64,000 nt of DNA from Capitulum mitella (lineage: Eukaryota; Arthropoda; Thecostraca; Pollicipedomorpha; Pollicipedidae), in contig CP099840.1 in NCBI GenBank assembly GCA_030062745.1, forward strand, positions 2,418,001 through 2,482,000. The letters run 5' to 3'. Below are positions 34,134-46,597 of the stretch, piece by piece. Below the pieces are notes generated by a model that was given only the letters and a program-made list of their open reading frames with translations, had not been told where the DNA came from and did no database searches. Positions within the stretch are counted from its first letter, which is position 1, and every line of letters starts with the position of its first letter. Position numbers and translations under genes: made by a program.

Positions 34134-37100
34134 ATGATGCGGAGTCGGATGGCGACGTCACGCGGTCCGCAGCGCGTGCTGGCCGCCGTGCTGGCGCTGG
34201 TCCTGGTGGTGTGCGGCCTCAGTTACTGGCGGCTGCAGGCCGTCAACACGGACCTGACGGCCGAGCTGCACCGGCTGGAGGGCCTGCTGCAGACGGCGTG
34301 AGTGGGGCGCTCGCCCGAGTCACGCTCGCGGTCTGGCTCGGCCCTCGTGCAGGCGAAGTGGTCGGGCGACCCGGAGCGGCTAGCCTGCCGCGAAATTAAT
34401 GGGGAGAAGCTTAAGCATGCGACGGCTGTGGCATGTCGGAGTAAAGCTAGGCTGTAGAACTTGTGTAGTGCAAATCGTGACATTCGTCTTTCTGTTTGTG
34501 ATACTTGTGGTCGCCGTCATCTCGGATGACGTGAGATGTTTAAATCATTTATAATACTAGCTAATGCAATGATGCGGATATAGCAATGTGTTTTTTTCTG
34601 TCTGAGCATGTCTCAGAATTTCATCTCTACTGATGTACTGTGTTCCCTTTGCAGTGAAGAGAAATCATTGAAGGGTGATCTGGAAAGGCGAGAAATCAGT
34701 GACGACCTAAAGAAAGCCAATGCCAAGGCTCATCAGATAGCAATTGAAAAGGAAGAAGATGGTATTAGGTGCAAACACATGAAAGAAAATCTAGATGAAT
34801 TGGAGGAGAACAGGGCTGCCCTTCAAAAACAGCTGGATGATGAAAAGGACGAGCAGGTCGGCCGTTGTTAAGGATGTGTTATCGAGCATGGTTCGATATC
34901 GAGACATATTTTCTCTGCTCCTGCACGTTCACTGGCGTCTGTCCAACATTAACATCAGGTCGCTGGTCCGATCGCAACATTTAGCTGTTGTTCATGGATG
35001 ATATGTCTCTTTGCTGAATGCATCACCAAATTGTTGCATATGAACTTCTCTAGGTTCTTGTGGCTAAAGCGCGGAAGTTGCTGGAGGTGTCCTTCAAAAT
35101 TTTCTCGAGCTCAAATGAATTTTAAACATCACATACCAGTCTTAAAGAAATGTGAAATGCAGTTTGTTAGTCTTGACTCTTCAGCACACACTATGCTTTA
35201 TATAAGCAAAGGAAATGCTTTTACAGCTGCTGTTAAGTAATGTATAAATGTTGCTGGAGTGATGCTTTGTTTCGATCCCCATATGTATCCTGTGTAGCTG
35301 GCTCCGGCCACTGACCTCGTTCTGGCCGTCCTCCAGGACCGCCAGCTGAGCGACATGTCCGCAAAGATCGACAACGTCGAGACCCACGCGGCGGAGCTGG
35401 AACAGCAACGGGACAAGGAGCGAGCGGAGCTGGCGAAGGCGCAGACCGAGCTGCAGAAAAACCGGCAGGAGCTGGCCAAGGCGCAGCGCGAGCTGCAGAC
35501 GGCGCGGCAGGAGCTGGCCAAGGCTGGGGGCGACTCGACCTGCCCGGCCAGGCTGGCGCAGGTGCGTGAGGGCCGGTCTGCCCGGTCTGCGCCCTGGTCG
35601 TCTTCTCGCTCCTCCGGTGTCGGGTTGGGCCGGGCGTCTGCATCGGCTCAATTGTCATGGTCCGAACTGGCCCGACTTCGTGGCCGTGTCGTGTTCCGAA
35701 AGGCCGTTCAGGCGCTCATACCTCGTTGTGCGTGAAGGAACAGGTGTAGATTCAAATCTTATTCGGTGATGTTTTGGGCGCACGTGCGTGCATGCACGAA
35801 ATGTGCTAGCTTATAACGTTGTCACCTTCCTTCCAAAGGAACATTGGGCAGTTAGATCGATAGCACAACATATTGCCATCAGCATGAAATGCATTGGTCT
35901 TTGCCTCTCTGCTGTTGAACGTAAAAAGCGAGTCAAACACTTGGGGACCTGGAGCTGCTGTAATATTTATAAAACGTTTCTTTATCGACTCCGTTTGGCG
36001 CGCCATGATTTTGCCCTTTGTATGTGTGTTTGTGGTTTTTTCAAGTGGTAAAAGCGTTTTTGCGTTTCACGAAATGTATCCGTTGGAACCGCTTAGAATG
36101 CTTTTTTCATGGTTCGAAATATCGTGTTATAACAGTACAAAAATAGCGAGTCAGGTCCAGCAAGGCTAACGCGAACTTTCAAGGTCATGTATGCGTTTGG
36201 CCTTGTGCAATAGAAGGTACCGCCGTCTGTGGCCGTCTGCCGGTCGCCGTCAGTGGCCGTCTGCCGGCTGATTCTGCCGTGGCTCACAGTCATTAGGTAC
36301 CGCCGTCTGCGGCCGGCTGCCGGTCGTCGTCAGTGGCTGTCTGCCGGCTGATTCTGCCGCGGCTCATGGTCGTATGCCGGTCCGCAGGTGCAGTCTGATC
36401 TGGAGCGGTGTCGAGCCGCGACCGACCCGTCAGCGCCGCCTGGAGCGTCAGGTGAGCTGCCTGCCCCCTCCCCCCGTCTTGTCCTTTCACCAGACCAGAA
36501 CGCCCTGAGGTGGTGGGGCTCAGAGCTTTCCCAGGAGCCGAAGTTTGGTAAATTTCTATTGGCGGGGTCATAGGAACGTGCCCCTTTTGTGTATGGTTTA
36601 GGGTTCGTCGTCGTGTAAAGCATGATTGAATTTGTGGATTTTCTGCTGCCACATGAATCGCTCATGTAGGAACGGTTGTTTATGGACGATCCCAGTCCGA
36701 TCTTATATTCTCCTCCCTTCCATTTTTTTTTTTTTTTGTACTTGTGAAATGCGTATTCCGCTTCCGTCGATGTTTAATTTTCTTCGGCGCGCCGTCATAT
36801 GGCAGCAGCAGTTGAGCGCTGACCTGTGCGCCATCTTTCCGCCGGCGCCAGGGGCCGTCTCCAGCCGGAAACCGTGGCCGGGCCTGGTGATGCCCCGCGG
36901 CAGGCTGGATCAGCATCTGTTCGAGAGCGCCGGCCTGGACGGCTTCCAGCAGGCGCAGGGCCGGGCCGGTGTGGCGCCGCCGCAGCAGCAGCAGCAGCGA
37001 GTACTTCCGGCCCCGCCGGCCGGCCCGAAGAGCACCAGCTCCAGCCAGAAGCCGCCCAGTGGCGGGCAGTTGGCCAAACCGCAGTCCAACGAGGTGCGGC

Positions 37101-38878
37101 ACTGGGGTTTGGCGTCACTGGGGACAGGAGCTGGCGTCCTGCTGTTCGCGCGCAGCACCGGTCCAGTTCCACACCGAACCAGTCGCGTTTCCGTCAGCTC
37201 AGGCATGCGTGACTGAACCAAAACGCGCCAGCTCAGGCCCTTGTTTCGTTCGTTCACGCGTCTGGGACGTTTTCTCGGCCTCTGGCCGCCAGCGTCCGGG
37301 GCCGGTCGGCCAGCCGGCCCCGGCCGCCGCTGACCGGCCGGCTGACGTTTCCGCGCGGTCCGCAGGAGACGGGTCCGCCGGCGGACGCGGTGGAGGGCGC
37401 TGGCGTGCTGCGGCCTCCGCAGCCGGCCGCCGCCGTGCCGCGGCCGCAGGAGCAGCTGCCGCCTCCGCGTGCCGCGCGGCCCGGGCCAGAGCCGGGCGCC
37501 GCCATCGGTGTGGACGACGCCAAGCTGCAGTACCCGGACGACGTGCTCAAAGGTGGGCCGACCGGCGCCGGGGAACGAGGACATTGCAGGCGACTGGCGG
37601 AGGGCGCTCAATGGCTGTGGTGGTGTGAGCGCCGTTGGATGACAGTTTGACGGTCTTGCCGGTGGCTGCAGCGTATGGGTGGGATGCGGTCTTGTGGGTG
37701 CCCGCCGCAGCGGTCGAGACTTGTCCCTTTCCCGCTGTGTCCTGAGAAGCTGCTTATAGCTCAGAGGATCGTTTGGGCTGCTGGAACTCCGTTTTGAGAA
37801 AGAACCCGGAGGCGCGAGGTCTTCTGCTTGTCTTGGACGGCTATGTTTTAGGACTACGGAAATGATGCCTCGTGTCACCGGCGTTTATAGTTTTCTTTTT
37901 TTAGTTCTTTTGATTTGATTCCTTCACCGTCTATTACATGTGACCTCACGGGACTGCCGATTTCTGTATCCCTTCTGTGCCAGGGCTTTTTCTCATGAAT
38001 GTCTCATTGTTTTTTGTAACAGTGGTGTTTATTAGGCTGATGTCGGTACTGTGTAAACGTATCATTGCTAAACCCGGTAATTTTGGTGCGCCGAAAACTC
38101 AAGATCGAACCGGATTCGGATAACTGCTGTCCCGATCTCGCGCTGGGTCGTCGACTGTGCGAGCAGTGGTTGTTACCTGTTTGTCTCCCCAGACGATATG
38201 GAGGACCCTGACCCGAACCAGGAACAGGACGACGAGGACAAGAAACAGGAGGCGAGGGACGTGGCTCTGATCCGGGGCCTGCAGGAGCTCTCCAACAAGA
38301 GCGGCCAGCAGGAGGATGTCGTCGGTCCGGCCGATAACGGTGCGTTCCCCGCTCTCGTTGGGAGTGGAGGGGGGGTTGAGGAGTTGGGGCAAAACTCCTG
38401 GTCGAGAGCGCGTGATTGACTGGGAATCCCGGTTCCCCTTGAGACCACAGCCCCAGTTTTTCGTCAGGCAGCGTTCTGAAGTGCTCTTTTTGCGCAGTTC
38501 ATTGATTGTCAAGGAAAGGTACATGTCGTGTTCGAGTGAACTTCCGGTTACCTGGTTGCGTTCACCACCCGGTTGACATTTCATGTCTGTGTTTTGAAAA
38601 CTACCGCGATGCGCCAAGTGGGAATAGAAAGCGTCGTGGTTCACGGCTGCTCACATTCAATGGTCCCATTATGATTAAGTAAAATGGCAATCTTATCTTC
38701 ACAATAACCTCTGCATTGACTGAAAATCAGCAGTCGTCGACCGCTGTCGGGAGAGGCCGCCCGTCTGTCTGGACGTCCCTGCTGACCGCGCCGCTCTGCC
38801 GCAGTCGGGGGCGCCGCCGCCGCCGGGCTGGGCGGGCTGGAGCCGGCACCTGTCGCCCAGCAGCCACCCCTGCGGTAG
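34134..38878 (+). CDS. GOLM: Golgi membrane protein, GOLM1/GOLM2 (CASC4) family
   Basis: Eight exons join in frame: 34134-34297, 34655-34856, 35337-35561, 36388-36451, 36852-37093, 37366-37552, 38193-38339, 38805-38878 (TAG). They give 434 residues, close to vertebrate GOLM2. Type II topology: a short basic cytosolic head (MMRSRMATSRGPQR), one membrane span at about residues 14-32 ending SYWRLQ (compare FNYWS in GOLM2), then a long luminal coiled coil (about 35-200, heptad-rich with Glu/Lys/Gln), including CPARLAQVQSDLERC, a cysteine-bearing segment like the family's. The tail is disordered, first Pro/Gln-rich and then acidic (NQEQDDEDKKQEARD). Family members are resident Golgi proteins that sort cargo. 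I chose the first of two adjacent ATGs. The symbol is at family level only; the tail has no recognised domain. Confidence 0.8.
36216..36375 (+). repeat. 80-bp tandem duplication in GOLM-like intron
   Basis: Two adjacent copies, each opening GGTACCGCCGTCTG (36216 and 36296) and carrying GCCGGCTGATTCTGCCG, lie directly before the 36388 acceptor. The second copy runs nearly into the acceptor (ggtccgcag). Confidence 0.85.
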
Positions 38879-40395
38879 ACTGCCGGACCGGACCGGACCG
38901 GGACGTGGCGGCCCTCTGCCGGTCCTCGGTCGTCGTGAGTGCGGTGACGGCGACGAACCGCGCCTCCCGTGAACGTCACGAGACGCCGGCCGGGACCGCG
39001 CGGTCGCCGCGGGACCGCCGCCGGGCCGCGGTCCCGTCGCGGTCTGCCGAGAGTGCCTGCGGTCGGGCCGTGCCGTCGGCGGCGGCGGCCTGTCCGCGTC
39101 GACGACCGCGGCGGAACGCTGCTCACTGCACTGCGGGCGAAGGTGGGACGGATGGGCTGTGCTCCGGCAGCCGGAGGATGGGTGGCGGCGGCCGTATCTA
39201 CCGTCCTGTTACAGCCGGGCATTCAGGGTGGGAGGTCGGCGAGTGCCTGCTGTGGGAAAGGTGTTCCGAGACGTCCGGCCTCGCCGCGGAGTGGGTTTCT
39301 GCAATTTTTATGAATGTGTTGGTGGTACGATTGGGCATTCGAGTGGTGCTCTAGACCTCTCCGTGATCGCTCTGAATGGTGCTGAAAACGCACATTATAG
39401 TCCTCAGCTGCTTTAGTTCGTCGCCTTGCTGATCTCTAAGGGCCTCTGTTTTCGCCAGCTGCACGCGTGTCCGAGGTGTGTGTGTGTGTGTGTGTTCTGC
39501 CTTACTGTTCGTGAGAAGTGGACGGTCAGTTTACAAACGAACGTCACCGAGGTATGGTGGCTGTTCTAGGCTCGCGTCAGGCCTGTGGCGGCCGCCATAT
39601 CACTTCAGCTCTGGGTTAGGTGCAGTCGCCGCCTGGGGCACGCCGGCGGTACCTTGTGTTCCGCCCAGTGATCACCCCGCGTAATTGTCTACTGCACAGC
39701 GAGCACGATCGTGCGCTGCCTTGTGATCGTCCAGAGTAACCTCCCGTTGGGCAGTTCCCGTGAAGGACGGGGCCGCCGGAGGCGATATTCCTAGACGAAT
39801 ACCAACGGGTAACGTGTAATCGGCCGTCTTGGTGGAGGCGCGCATGAAGTGGAAGCGGCTGGTGGGTCTCGTCCTGCACGTCGTGCTGGTCGTTCCACGG
39901 AACTGACGGTCGTGTTTGCTGTCGGAAATGCCGCGTGATATTGTACTATGTAATTTCACCATATGTGAATCACACCCATTGTCTGTGTTTCGATTCCTTT
40001 GTTGTGTCCGCTCTGCGACTACCGTTTGCGATCGTGATGAGATTTTACAAAATATATTACTCGTTGATTGGATTGTAGGCCTTTTGAGGACCATGGTAAT
40101 GAAAGGGTTGAAAGGTACCCAAGCCTAATGGGTTTCGTCATCGTTAAGAACTTCACACGGTCATGATGTGCTGTGTTGAGCGCTGCGGATCTGGGAGCTC
40201 CCATTGGCCAGTACAGTTACTTGGTACGGCATTGTCGAAAGCTGTTTTGTCGTGGTTTATTGGAGGTTTCTCATAGAACATTAATCAGTTCCCTTATTTA
40301 ATGCTTGCTTGAGGAGCCAAACATGGGCCGGAACGGAACAGAACAGGTGACATTGGCCAAAGTTCATCGTTAGGGTCCGAGGGATTCTGAGCATT
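38879..40395. other. 3' flank of GOLM-like gene and intergenic DNA
   Basis: It is GC- and CpG-rich to about 39,300 (likely 3' UTR) and ordinary after that. It contains a GT microsatellite at about 39475-39495. No exon or RNA gene is recognised. Confidence 0.5.
39475..39495. repeat. GT dinucleotide microsatellite
   Basis: An uninterrupted run of about ten GT units. Confidence 0.85.
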
Positions 40396-41793
40396 CACCC
40401 TTGTGCATATTAATTGACTCAGTACAGTTTTTCCATGTTTTTCGAAGATACTGTTTTGTTATGCAATCTCACAATGATTTCCACTATCATAGTCATGTTT
40501 TTTAACAATGTTTGTTCGTAGGCTTTTGTAAGAGCTTTTTCAAAGTGAGTTTGGAACCAGTGTGTACTGCGCATGCGCGAACTTTGGTTGACTGATGCAA
40601 TACACGTCATCGCGTCAGCGGCATTGATTCACTGAGCATTCATCGCACACACAACAGCTCTAACAAAATAGACATCACGCCTAGGAAGCGGACGAAGATT
40701 TTTACTTTATTCGAACATTCTGAGAAGTCACAGAGAGAGATCGCTAAGATAGTTGGTGTCAGTCAGCGCTCAGTCTCACGGATTATAAAACAAGGAGTTA
40801 CTACTGGATCTCTGTCACCAAAACGAAAAGGGAATTGTGGAAAAAAACGAAAAACGACGCCGAGAGATGATCTGTATTTGACACGTCAAAGCAGAACTTG
40901 CACCACGAAAGACTAGTGGTGACCTGCAAAAAGATCTAGCCGGATCTGGAGTTAGTGTGAGTTCGAGCACTGTTCGAAGGAGGCTTTTAGAGACCGGTCG
41001 GAGGGCTCACAGACCACTAAAAAAACAACGTCTTACAGAGAAAATGAAGGCTAAACGTTTGTTATGGGCAAAAAAGTACCGGCACTGGACAACGGAAGAC
41101 TGGCGGAAGGTCATGTTTTCGGACGAAAGCCATTTTTTCGTTCAGGGACAGAGGAGTCAACATGTCCGACGCTCTCCTGGTGAGAAAGTCCGTGAAGGTC
41201 ACATCAACCAAACCGTGAAACGCCCCGAAAAGCAAATGTTTTGGGGTTGTTTCAGTTTCCGTGGCGTGGGATCACTTCATCCTGTCGAAGGAATGATGAA
41301 ATCTGCCCAATACATCGACGTGATACGGAGAAAGGCGATTCCAGACATGCAGAAGGCGTTTCCAGATGGTTCAGGGGTCTTTCAACAGGACCTGGCTTCT
41401 TGCCATACGTCGAAGATTGTGACCAATTTTTTTAAAACAAACAAGATAAATGTTTTGGACTGGCCTGGAAACTCGCCGGATTTAAATCCTGTGCAAAATT
41501 TATGGTCTATCATAAAGACTCGTCCCCGCAAAAAGGATTGTACAACCAAAACCAAGCTGATACAAGCCATAATTCAGGTCTGGTACCACGACGAACAGAT
41601 AAAAGAAAACTGCGAAAACTTGATAGATTCCATGCCCAAGCGGGTTTCACAAGTGATAGACAATAAAGGTGGTCATACTAAGTATTAAAATGTGAAAAAA
41701 TAAGAAGAAATTACTTGAATAAACGATTATTTTGACAAAAACCATAATTTTTAATGTTTTGAGTGTTTGAGTCAATTAATATGCACAAGGGTG
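40396..41793 (+). mobile_element. Tc1/mariner DNA transposon, Tc1-like
   Basis: A 1.4-kb element with near-terminal perfect inverted repeats of about 26 bp (CACCCTTGTGCATATTAATT at the left; the complement at the right end, 41768-41793). The right flank is TA; the left flank is TT where TA is expected, so one base of the target duplication has probably changed. It encodes one Tc1-type transposase, now broken. Confidence 0.93.
40660..41688 (+). pseudogene. Tc1-like transposase, inactivated
   Basis: The N-terminal half is readable as a helix-turn-helix domain (KSQREIAKIVGVSQRSVSRI). A frame change near 40,895 then leads into GDLQKDLAGSGVSVSSSTVR and an open frame from 40957 to 41688. The catalytic core shows MFSDESHFF (first Asp) and QQDLASCHTS (second Asp; usual QQDNAPCH). 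At the third position the usual NPIENLW reads NPVQNLW, so the DD34E glutamate is Gln. No in-frame start codon is found at the 5' end. The frameshift and the lost catalytic residue make it doubly dead, yet most of the protein is well kept, so it is moderately young. Confidence 0.9.
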
Positions 41794-41795
41794 TA

Positions 41796-44192
41796 TTATG
41801 CTGTCTCCGGGCTGGCCGTCGCTCATTGGCGTTCTCTTGCAGGAAGTGTCTAAAGCCCGGATATGTAGAAACTCCACGTTCAAGCTAGCTCAGGAAATCA
41901 AGGGGAGGATCCAGGAGGGAACACATCCCCCTCCCCACAGTCCCAGCCCGTCTTTATAAATCGCAAGTTGATCAACAGGCCAAAGGACTAGCTAACCGAG
42001 CCGCTCCGTCACTCTCTGAAACCCTGGATCCTCCAGCTTGGTACTGGTTGTAGAAGGGAATTTGGAAGTCGCCGTTTTCTGAACTCTGCTAGTTTGGTCT
42101 CCCGTGGTGACAACTCCACCTGATGCTGAATGCCAGTGCTGCTGCTATAGACATCTGGCGAGGAATAAATGAAACAGAAGTTTAAATTTGCTTTATAGGG
42201 GAGCAATGTTCTAAATTTTACCCCAGCCGAAGGTCACGAAAACGCGCTTCTGATGAGAAACACCAGTTTAACTAGCCAATATCTTACACCTTATTTCTTT
42301 ATAGTTCCGTGAAACCTAGCATTTGTCGGAGGATACCACAATTTGAAGTCACACAGCGTGGTCTGGGAATTTCGCGAGACCTTTCTGCGTTCCACTGAAT
42401 CAGTGGATCCAGGAAACCGCGGCTTTTCAAACGGACTGAGGCCGACAGAAGTTTTCACTGTCTGGATAGCGACAGAAGGAACAGAATGGGTTACACATAG
42501 ATCGGTTCTTGTTCTAATGTTCCCTCATGAGTTATTTGTCTGACAAGTAAGTGCTAAAGTGAAACGTTAATTTGTTTTAGAGCTTAACAAAAAAACAGTA
42601 TGAAATACGTATATTTTAAATAAATAGCAACACATCTTCATGTTACGTATCGATTCATAGACCCCTCCAAATTAACATGCATTTTTCAAAGCGTTCTCAT
42701 GTGCGCCACGCATAGCTTTTTGAAAGTTGGTTAGGAATTAGGATTGTACTAGCAGTGGATATCTGACCAAACATAACCAGCAGCAAAATTGCATTATGTT
42801 CTACGAACAAGTGCGCGTGAAGCGGGGAGGCAGGGGTCCCGGCCCCCTCCCCAACTTCTTTTGAAATTTAGCATTTATCCTATGGATGCTGAGTGGAAAG
42901 AACTGACCAAAATGCTTCTCTGCCCCTCCCCCCATTTGCGGAGTTGTCGTGCCCCTGTTTATCAACGTGCTCATTTCGATTGATGATGAGAAAAAATATG
43001 TAGGGGGTGCAATAAATAAAAGAAACGGGGTTACCTCATTTCCTACATTCCTTCATTTGCATGTTACCTTTTGATCTCAACACCAGGTCTACGGAGTTGC
43101 ACTGAAATAATTATTCGAAAGACAGCCAATGAGCCCCATTTTTTCGTGCAGGTATTCCTCAACCTATCGATAGCCTTTAGTTCTAAGTGCATAAACCTTT
43201 ACCTTCGACGAGAAGAGAACGTCGGCAACGTTATTTTGTTCCCCAATATTTTGACCGTTAACAGCGTGATGCACTCGTAAAGAAGGAAAACACCCAGGCA
43301 TCTTTTGGAATTAATGAGAACTCCACTCCAGATATTGTTCCTATTCCGCACCCATGCCAGCTAAAACAGCTTATAAATCATGTGCATAGTAAACTAAAAG
43401 GTGCCGTTGGCACTCCATCGAGACGGGAATCTATGTAGTGTTTTGTTCGGGGGACATGACAAACATTCAGACTTTGATACACAGACAGTGGACATCGAGA
43501 ACACTGAAACATGCTAATTTTTATGTTTAACGATTTAGCAGAAACGGTTAAGCAATCGTATTCAAAAGTATGATGAGGTGAACTCAGGAATGATACGTGA
43601 CTGACCATACAATATGCGCTCCAAGCCGCAGCTGCACCCTGAAGCATATCTCGGATGTCGTGACTGATGTCACTGGCTCCGAGTCACAGCATGGGCACTT
43701 GCGTTTGGCCAAAGACCGAAAGGGTCAACCGGTGCCAAATCACGCCAAATCACGGAGTGACCGCGTCCCGGCGTTGCACGGCACGATGGAGATCCGAAAA
43801 CTCGATCTGGTTCGGTGTCTGCGGAAAAATAGTCCATGTTAATGATCATTTGTGTGAAGGGGTCAGAGTCCGGCAACAGCCTCGGCCTAGCTTGGACTTT
43901 GGTTCCAACTGCACCCACCTAAACATTTTCGGACTAAACTTATATACATATAAACAAAAAAGGCAAGAAAACTTCAGTGACTTTGCACTGCTCGTACCTG
44001 CATACACAGCGAAAATTTGGGTTAGCTGTTAGTGTGCTTTCATTCTCAGGGAACACGTCATAGTCTTGGTTCCAGTGGCGGATGCATGTTTCCAAGGTTT
44101 CAAAGGGGCTACTGAAGAAAGTACCACTTTCCGTCGTATGGCAAGCGCTTAAGCTTTTTTCATGTAACCGTTCTAAAGGGATTGCTCCACGT
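41796..44192. other. Intergenic DNA, no gene recognised
   Basis: Mixed-composition sequence between the Tc1-like element and the first TTAA element. Open frames are all short and without recognisable domains. It may contain further decayed repeats, but I could not delimit any. Confidence 0.4.
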
Positions 44193-44196
44193 TTAA

Positions 44197-45417
44197 CCCG
44201 TCCCCGACTGGGGGGGGCAGTTGACTGCCCCCCCCTGAGGTTTTTCTGGGATTGCGAGAGAACCAACAAACACAGAGCCACGAAACTTTGTGTACCTTTT
44301 GCTCCATCAATTTTACGTCTCGTGTCAAAAATTTTGACCTCAGGTCACGTCAGGTGCCTGACCTAGGTCAGGTCAAACAGACCTATGTCAAAAAACGTTT
44401 AGCGCCCTCTAACTCTGTCGCAAAACAAGATATCTCAATAATACTTTCAGGGATTAATGATCGTGATAGATGCAACAAATCTGCTATCTCAGATTTTTCG
44501 GAATTTTCCGGGTCATTGACCTAAGGTCAAGCCCATTTTTAAGACATATCGCCGTTTTTTCGGAAATTGACGGAATATTCCATAACATTTTTAGTGTGGA
44601 GTGAAGCAGACATCTAGTTGCCGTCATTGGGCAAAGTATCAGTGACTTCCAGCCATTGACCTGAGGTCAGGTCACGAATAACTGTAGTGAGCCAAAATGT
44701 ACCATCGTCAAAATCGGCGATGAATTACTCAGAATGGGTAGAAAATGGCAGAACTAGCTTGCACAGACGTAATTAATACCTGGAACCTCAAAAAGTTTAA
44801 AAAAGTAGCATATTTTGGAAATAAACAGGCTCTCGCGAATAAAGCTCCGCCAACTTTGTAGATTGGCAACTAATCAATTTTTCCAAAATTTAAGCATGAG
44901 AAACCATCACAAGAACCACAAAGATCAATAAAATATACATAGATCGTCTTTTTTCGCGAAAATAAAGGAACGCCAAAATTAGTTCCCGTCAATTTGGTAC
45001 CGCATACGGCCGCGGCGCACACTGACGGCTGACGGGAGAATTACGGTGTCTTTAACTCAACGTTTCGGCGTATATATTGAACAAATCTGGGGAAATTAAA
45101 CGTGTATCGGCATCCGCGGACATTTACTCGTGCGCTGGTACCTTTACCTATGCGTTATTGGTCACAGCCCTTGAGATTCAGGCCATTTCTCGGTCTCATG
45201 CAGTCGGCTATGAGAAAACATATATAGGGCGTAAATTGGCTTACATATTATCTAAAACTAAAAAACGAGACCAGTTTCGAGCTCTACTCGTCACAAGCTT
45301 TCCAACGGTATGCTTATTTTTATCGTGCGACCAACCGTTCGCGAGTTAGAGGGGGGGCAGTCAACTGCCCCCCCCCCAGTCGCCGATGTTCGGGACGGAC
45401 CGACGGTCGTGCGTGGG
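44197..45417 (+). mobile_element. TTAA-flanked non-autonomous element A with hairpin ends (piggyBac-like target)
   Basis: A 1.2-kb element flanked by TTAA on both sides (44193-44196, 45418-45421), with terminal CCC/GGG, as in piggyBac-type insertions. Just inside each end is a 22-24-bp GC-clamped palindrome: seven or more G, CAGTTGACTG (left) or CAGTCAACTG (right), then seven or more C. The interior has no transposase frame but many GGTCA motifs. Element B at 51266 is a same-orientation relative: both have ACGAAACTT about 70-90 bases from the left end. Confidence 0.75.
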
Positions 45418-45423
45418 TTAATG

Positions 45424-45658
45424 CAAGGGTATCGATCTGTATTCTTTTGAAGGGGCCCTGGCCCACCCCATGCTGATTTGGGCCCACTCAATATATGTTT
45501 GGGCTCATCCAATATTTTCTGCCGGTTTTGAAGGTAAATGAGTAATAGTAGCAAAAAATCGGCCGCAGTAGATAAGAGATAGGCAGAAAATAAAGAATAA
45601 ACTCTAAAATGATGCATCTATCTATCTTTTTATCCGTGATACATGTATTTATATATAC

Positions 45659-45707
<49 letters not shown>

Positions 45708-45717
45708 CATATATATA
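45424..45717 (-). mobile_element. hAT MITE relic, left portion (split by pogo-like insertion)
   Basis: Reverse-oriented relative of the 26030-26451 element. It starts CAAGGGTATCGATCTGTATTC (compare CAGGGGTGTCGATTTGTATTC at the other end of the intact copy). It shares the gcctatctcttatctactgc and gggcccac blocks and runs to a TA-rich tract where the 5.3-kb element sits. It begins two bases after the TTAA of element A. Confidence 0.75.
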
Positions 45718-45719
45718 TA
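45647..45719. repeat. TA-rich microsatellite at pogo-like insertion point
   Basis: TATATACA/TATA repeats lie up to the left end of the pogo-like element; similar TA repeats continue right of it (51007-51030), as expected if the element landed in a TA array. Confidence 0.85.
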
Positions 45720-46597
45720 GGGGAGAGTGGGGTAAAGCGCACACCCTAAGGAAAAACGGCAATATCATATGTGGTTGCAATGCTGCAGAGAAATGAAGGG
45801 TACGGTAAGAAGCTCTGATAAATTGGCTAGCTGTTGTAAAACACCTGTTTTGGAGGAATGATTCTAAAATAGATTAAAATCGTTTTTCCCAAAGCGGTTC
45901 AAAATGGCGCTTTACCCCCTATATGGGGTAAAGCGCCCGCTGGTGTGGGGCAAAACGCCCCCAATCATAGCTCCGCCATAACCGCGATATTCTGTACCTT
46001 ACCCCGATATTATTTCTTCAAAAGGGTGAATGAGCAGTCACCATATGTGTTGTTATTCCAAGCACACCTTTGCCAGCAAAACCAAGGAGTTCTGGACCCG
46101 ATGCGTAAGCAGCAGCACGTCAATAACTCTAACCATCTCAAAACGGAAAGCTCACCTAACTTCATCCTCTTCGATGTTGAAAGCGTGATTGCCAAAATTT
46201 ACTGTTATCGAAGTCTCGTTGGCAACACGAGAGTCAAACTTCGTCTGTGTTGGCAAAACTGTACGCCTTTAAATCATCCAAACGTAACAGTGTGTATTCC
46301 TTCACAAAAGGTCTATCAGCACGCATTTCTTGCAAAGTAAACTTGCTAGAATACATACGTGCACGTAGAAACAAGACCTGAACCCCCCACCTGCAGAAAC
46401 GGAATGCCCAAAGGCTTTTCGCTCGCTACAACGTGCGAGGACAAGAACTCAGTATCGCGTTCCTCAGAAATGTACCAACGTATCTACCAAACAGAATCGT
46501 GGCTCCCCACTGCCACAGCGGGAAGCCACGATCCCAGTCTTCAATCACCGAATTACCGAATCACCGAAGAAGGACTGCCATAAAGAACGAAGAAATG

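Noticed and set aside
42009-42206. Possible fragment of an LTR-type element
   Set aside because: No long terminal repeats, no recognisable Gag or Pol motif; too short to call.
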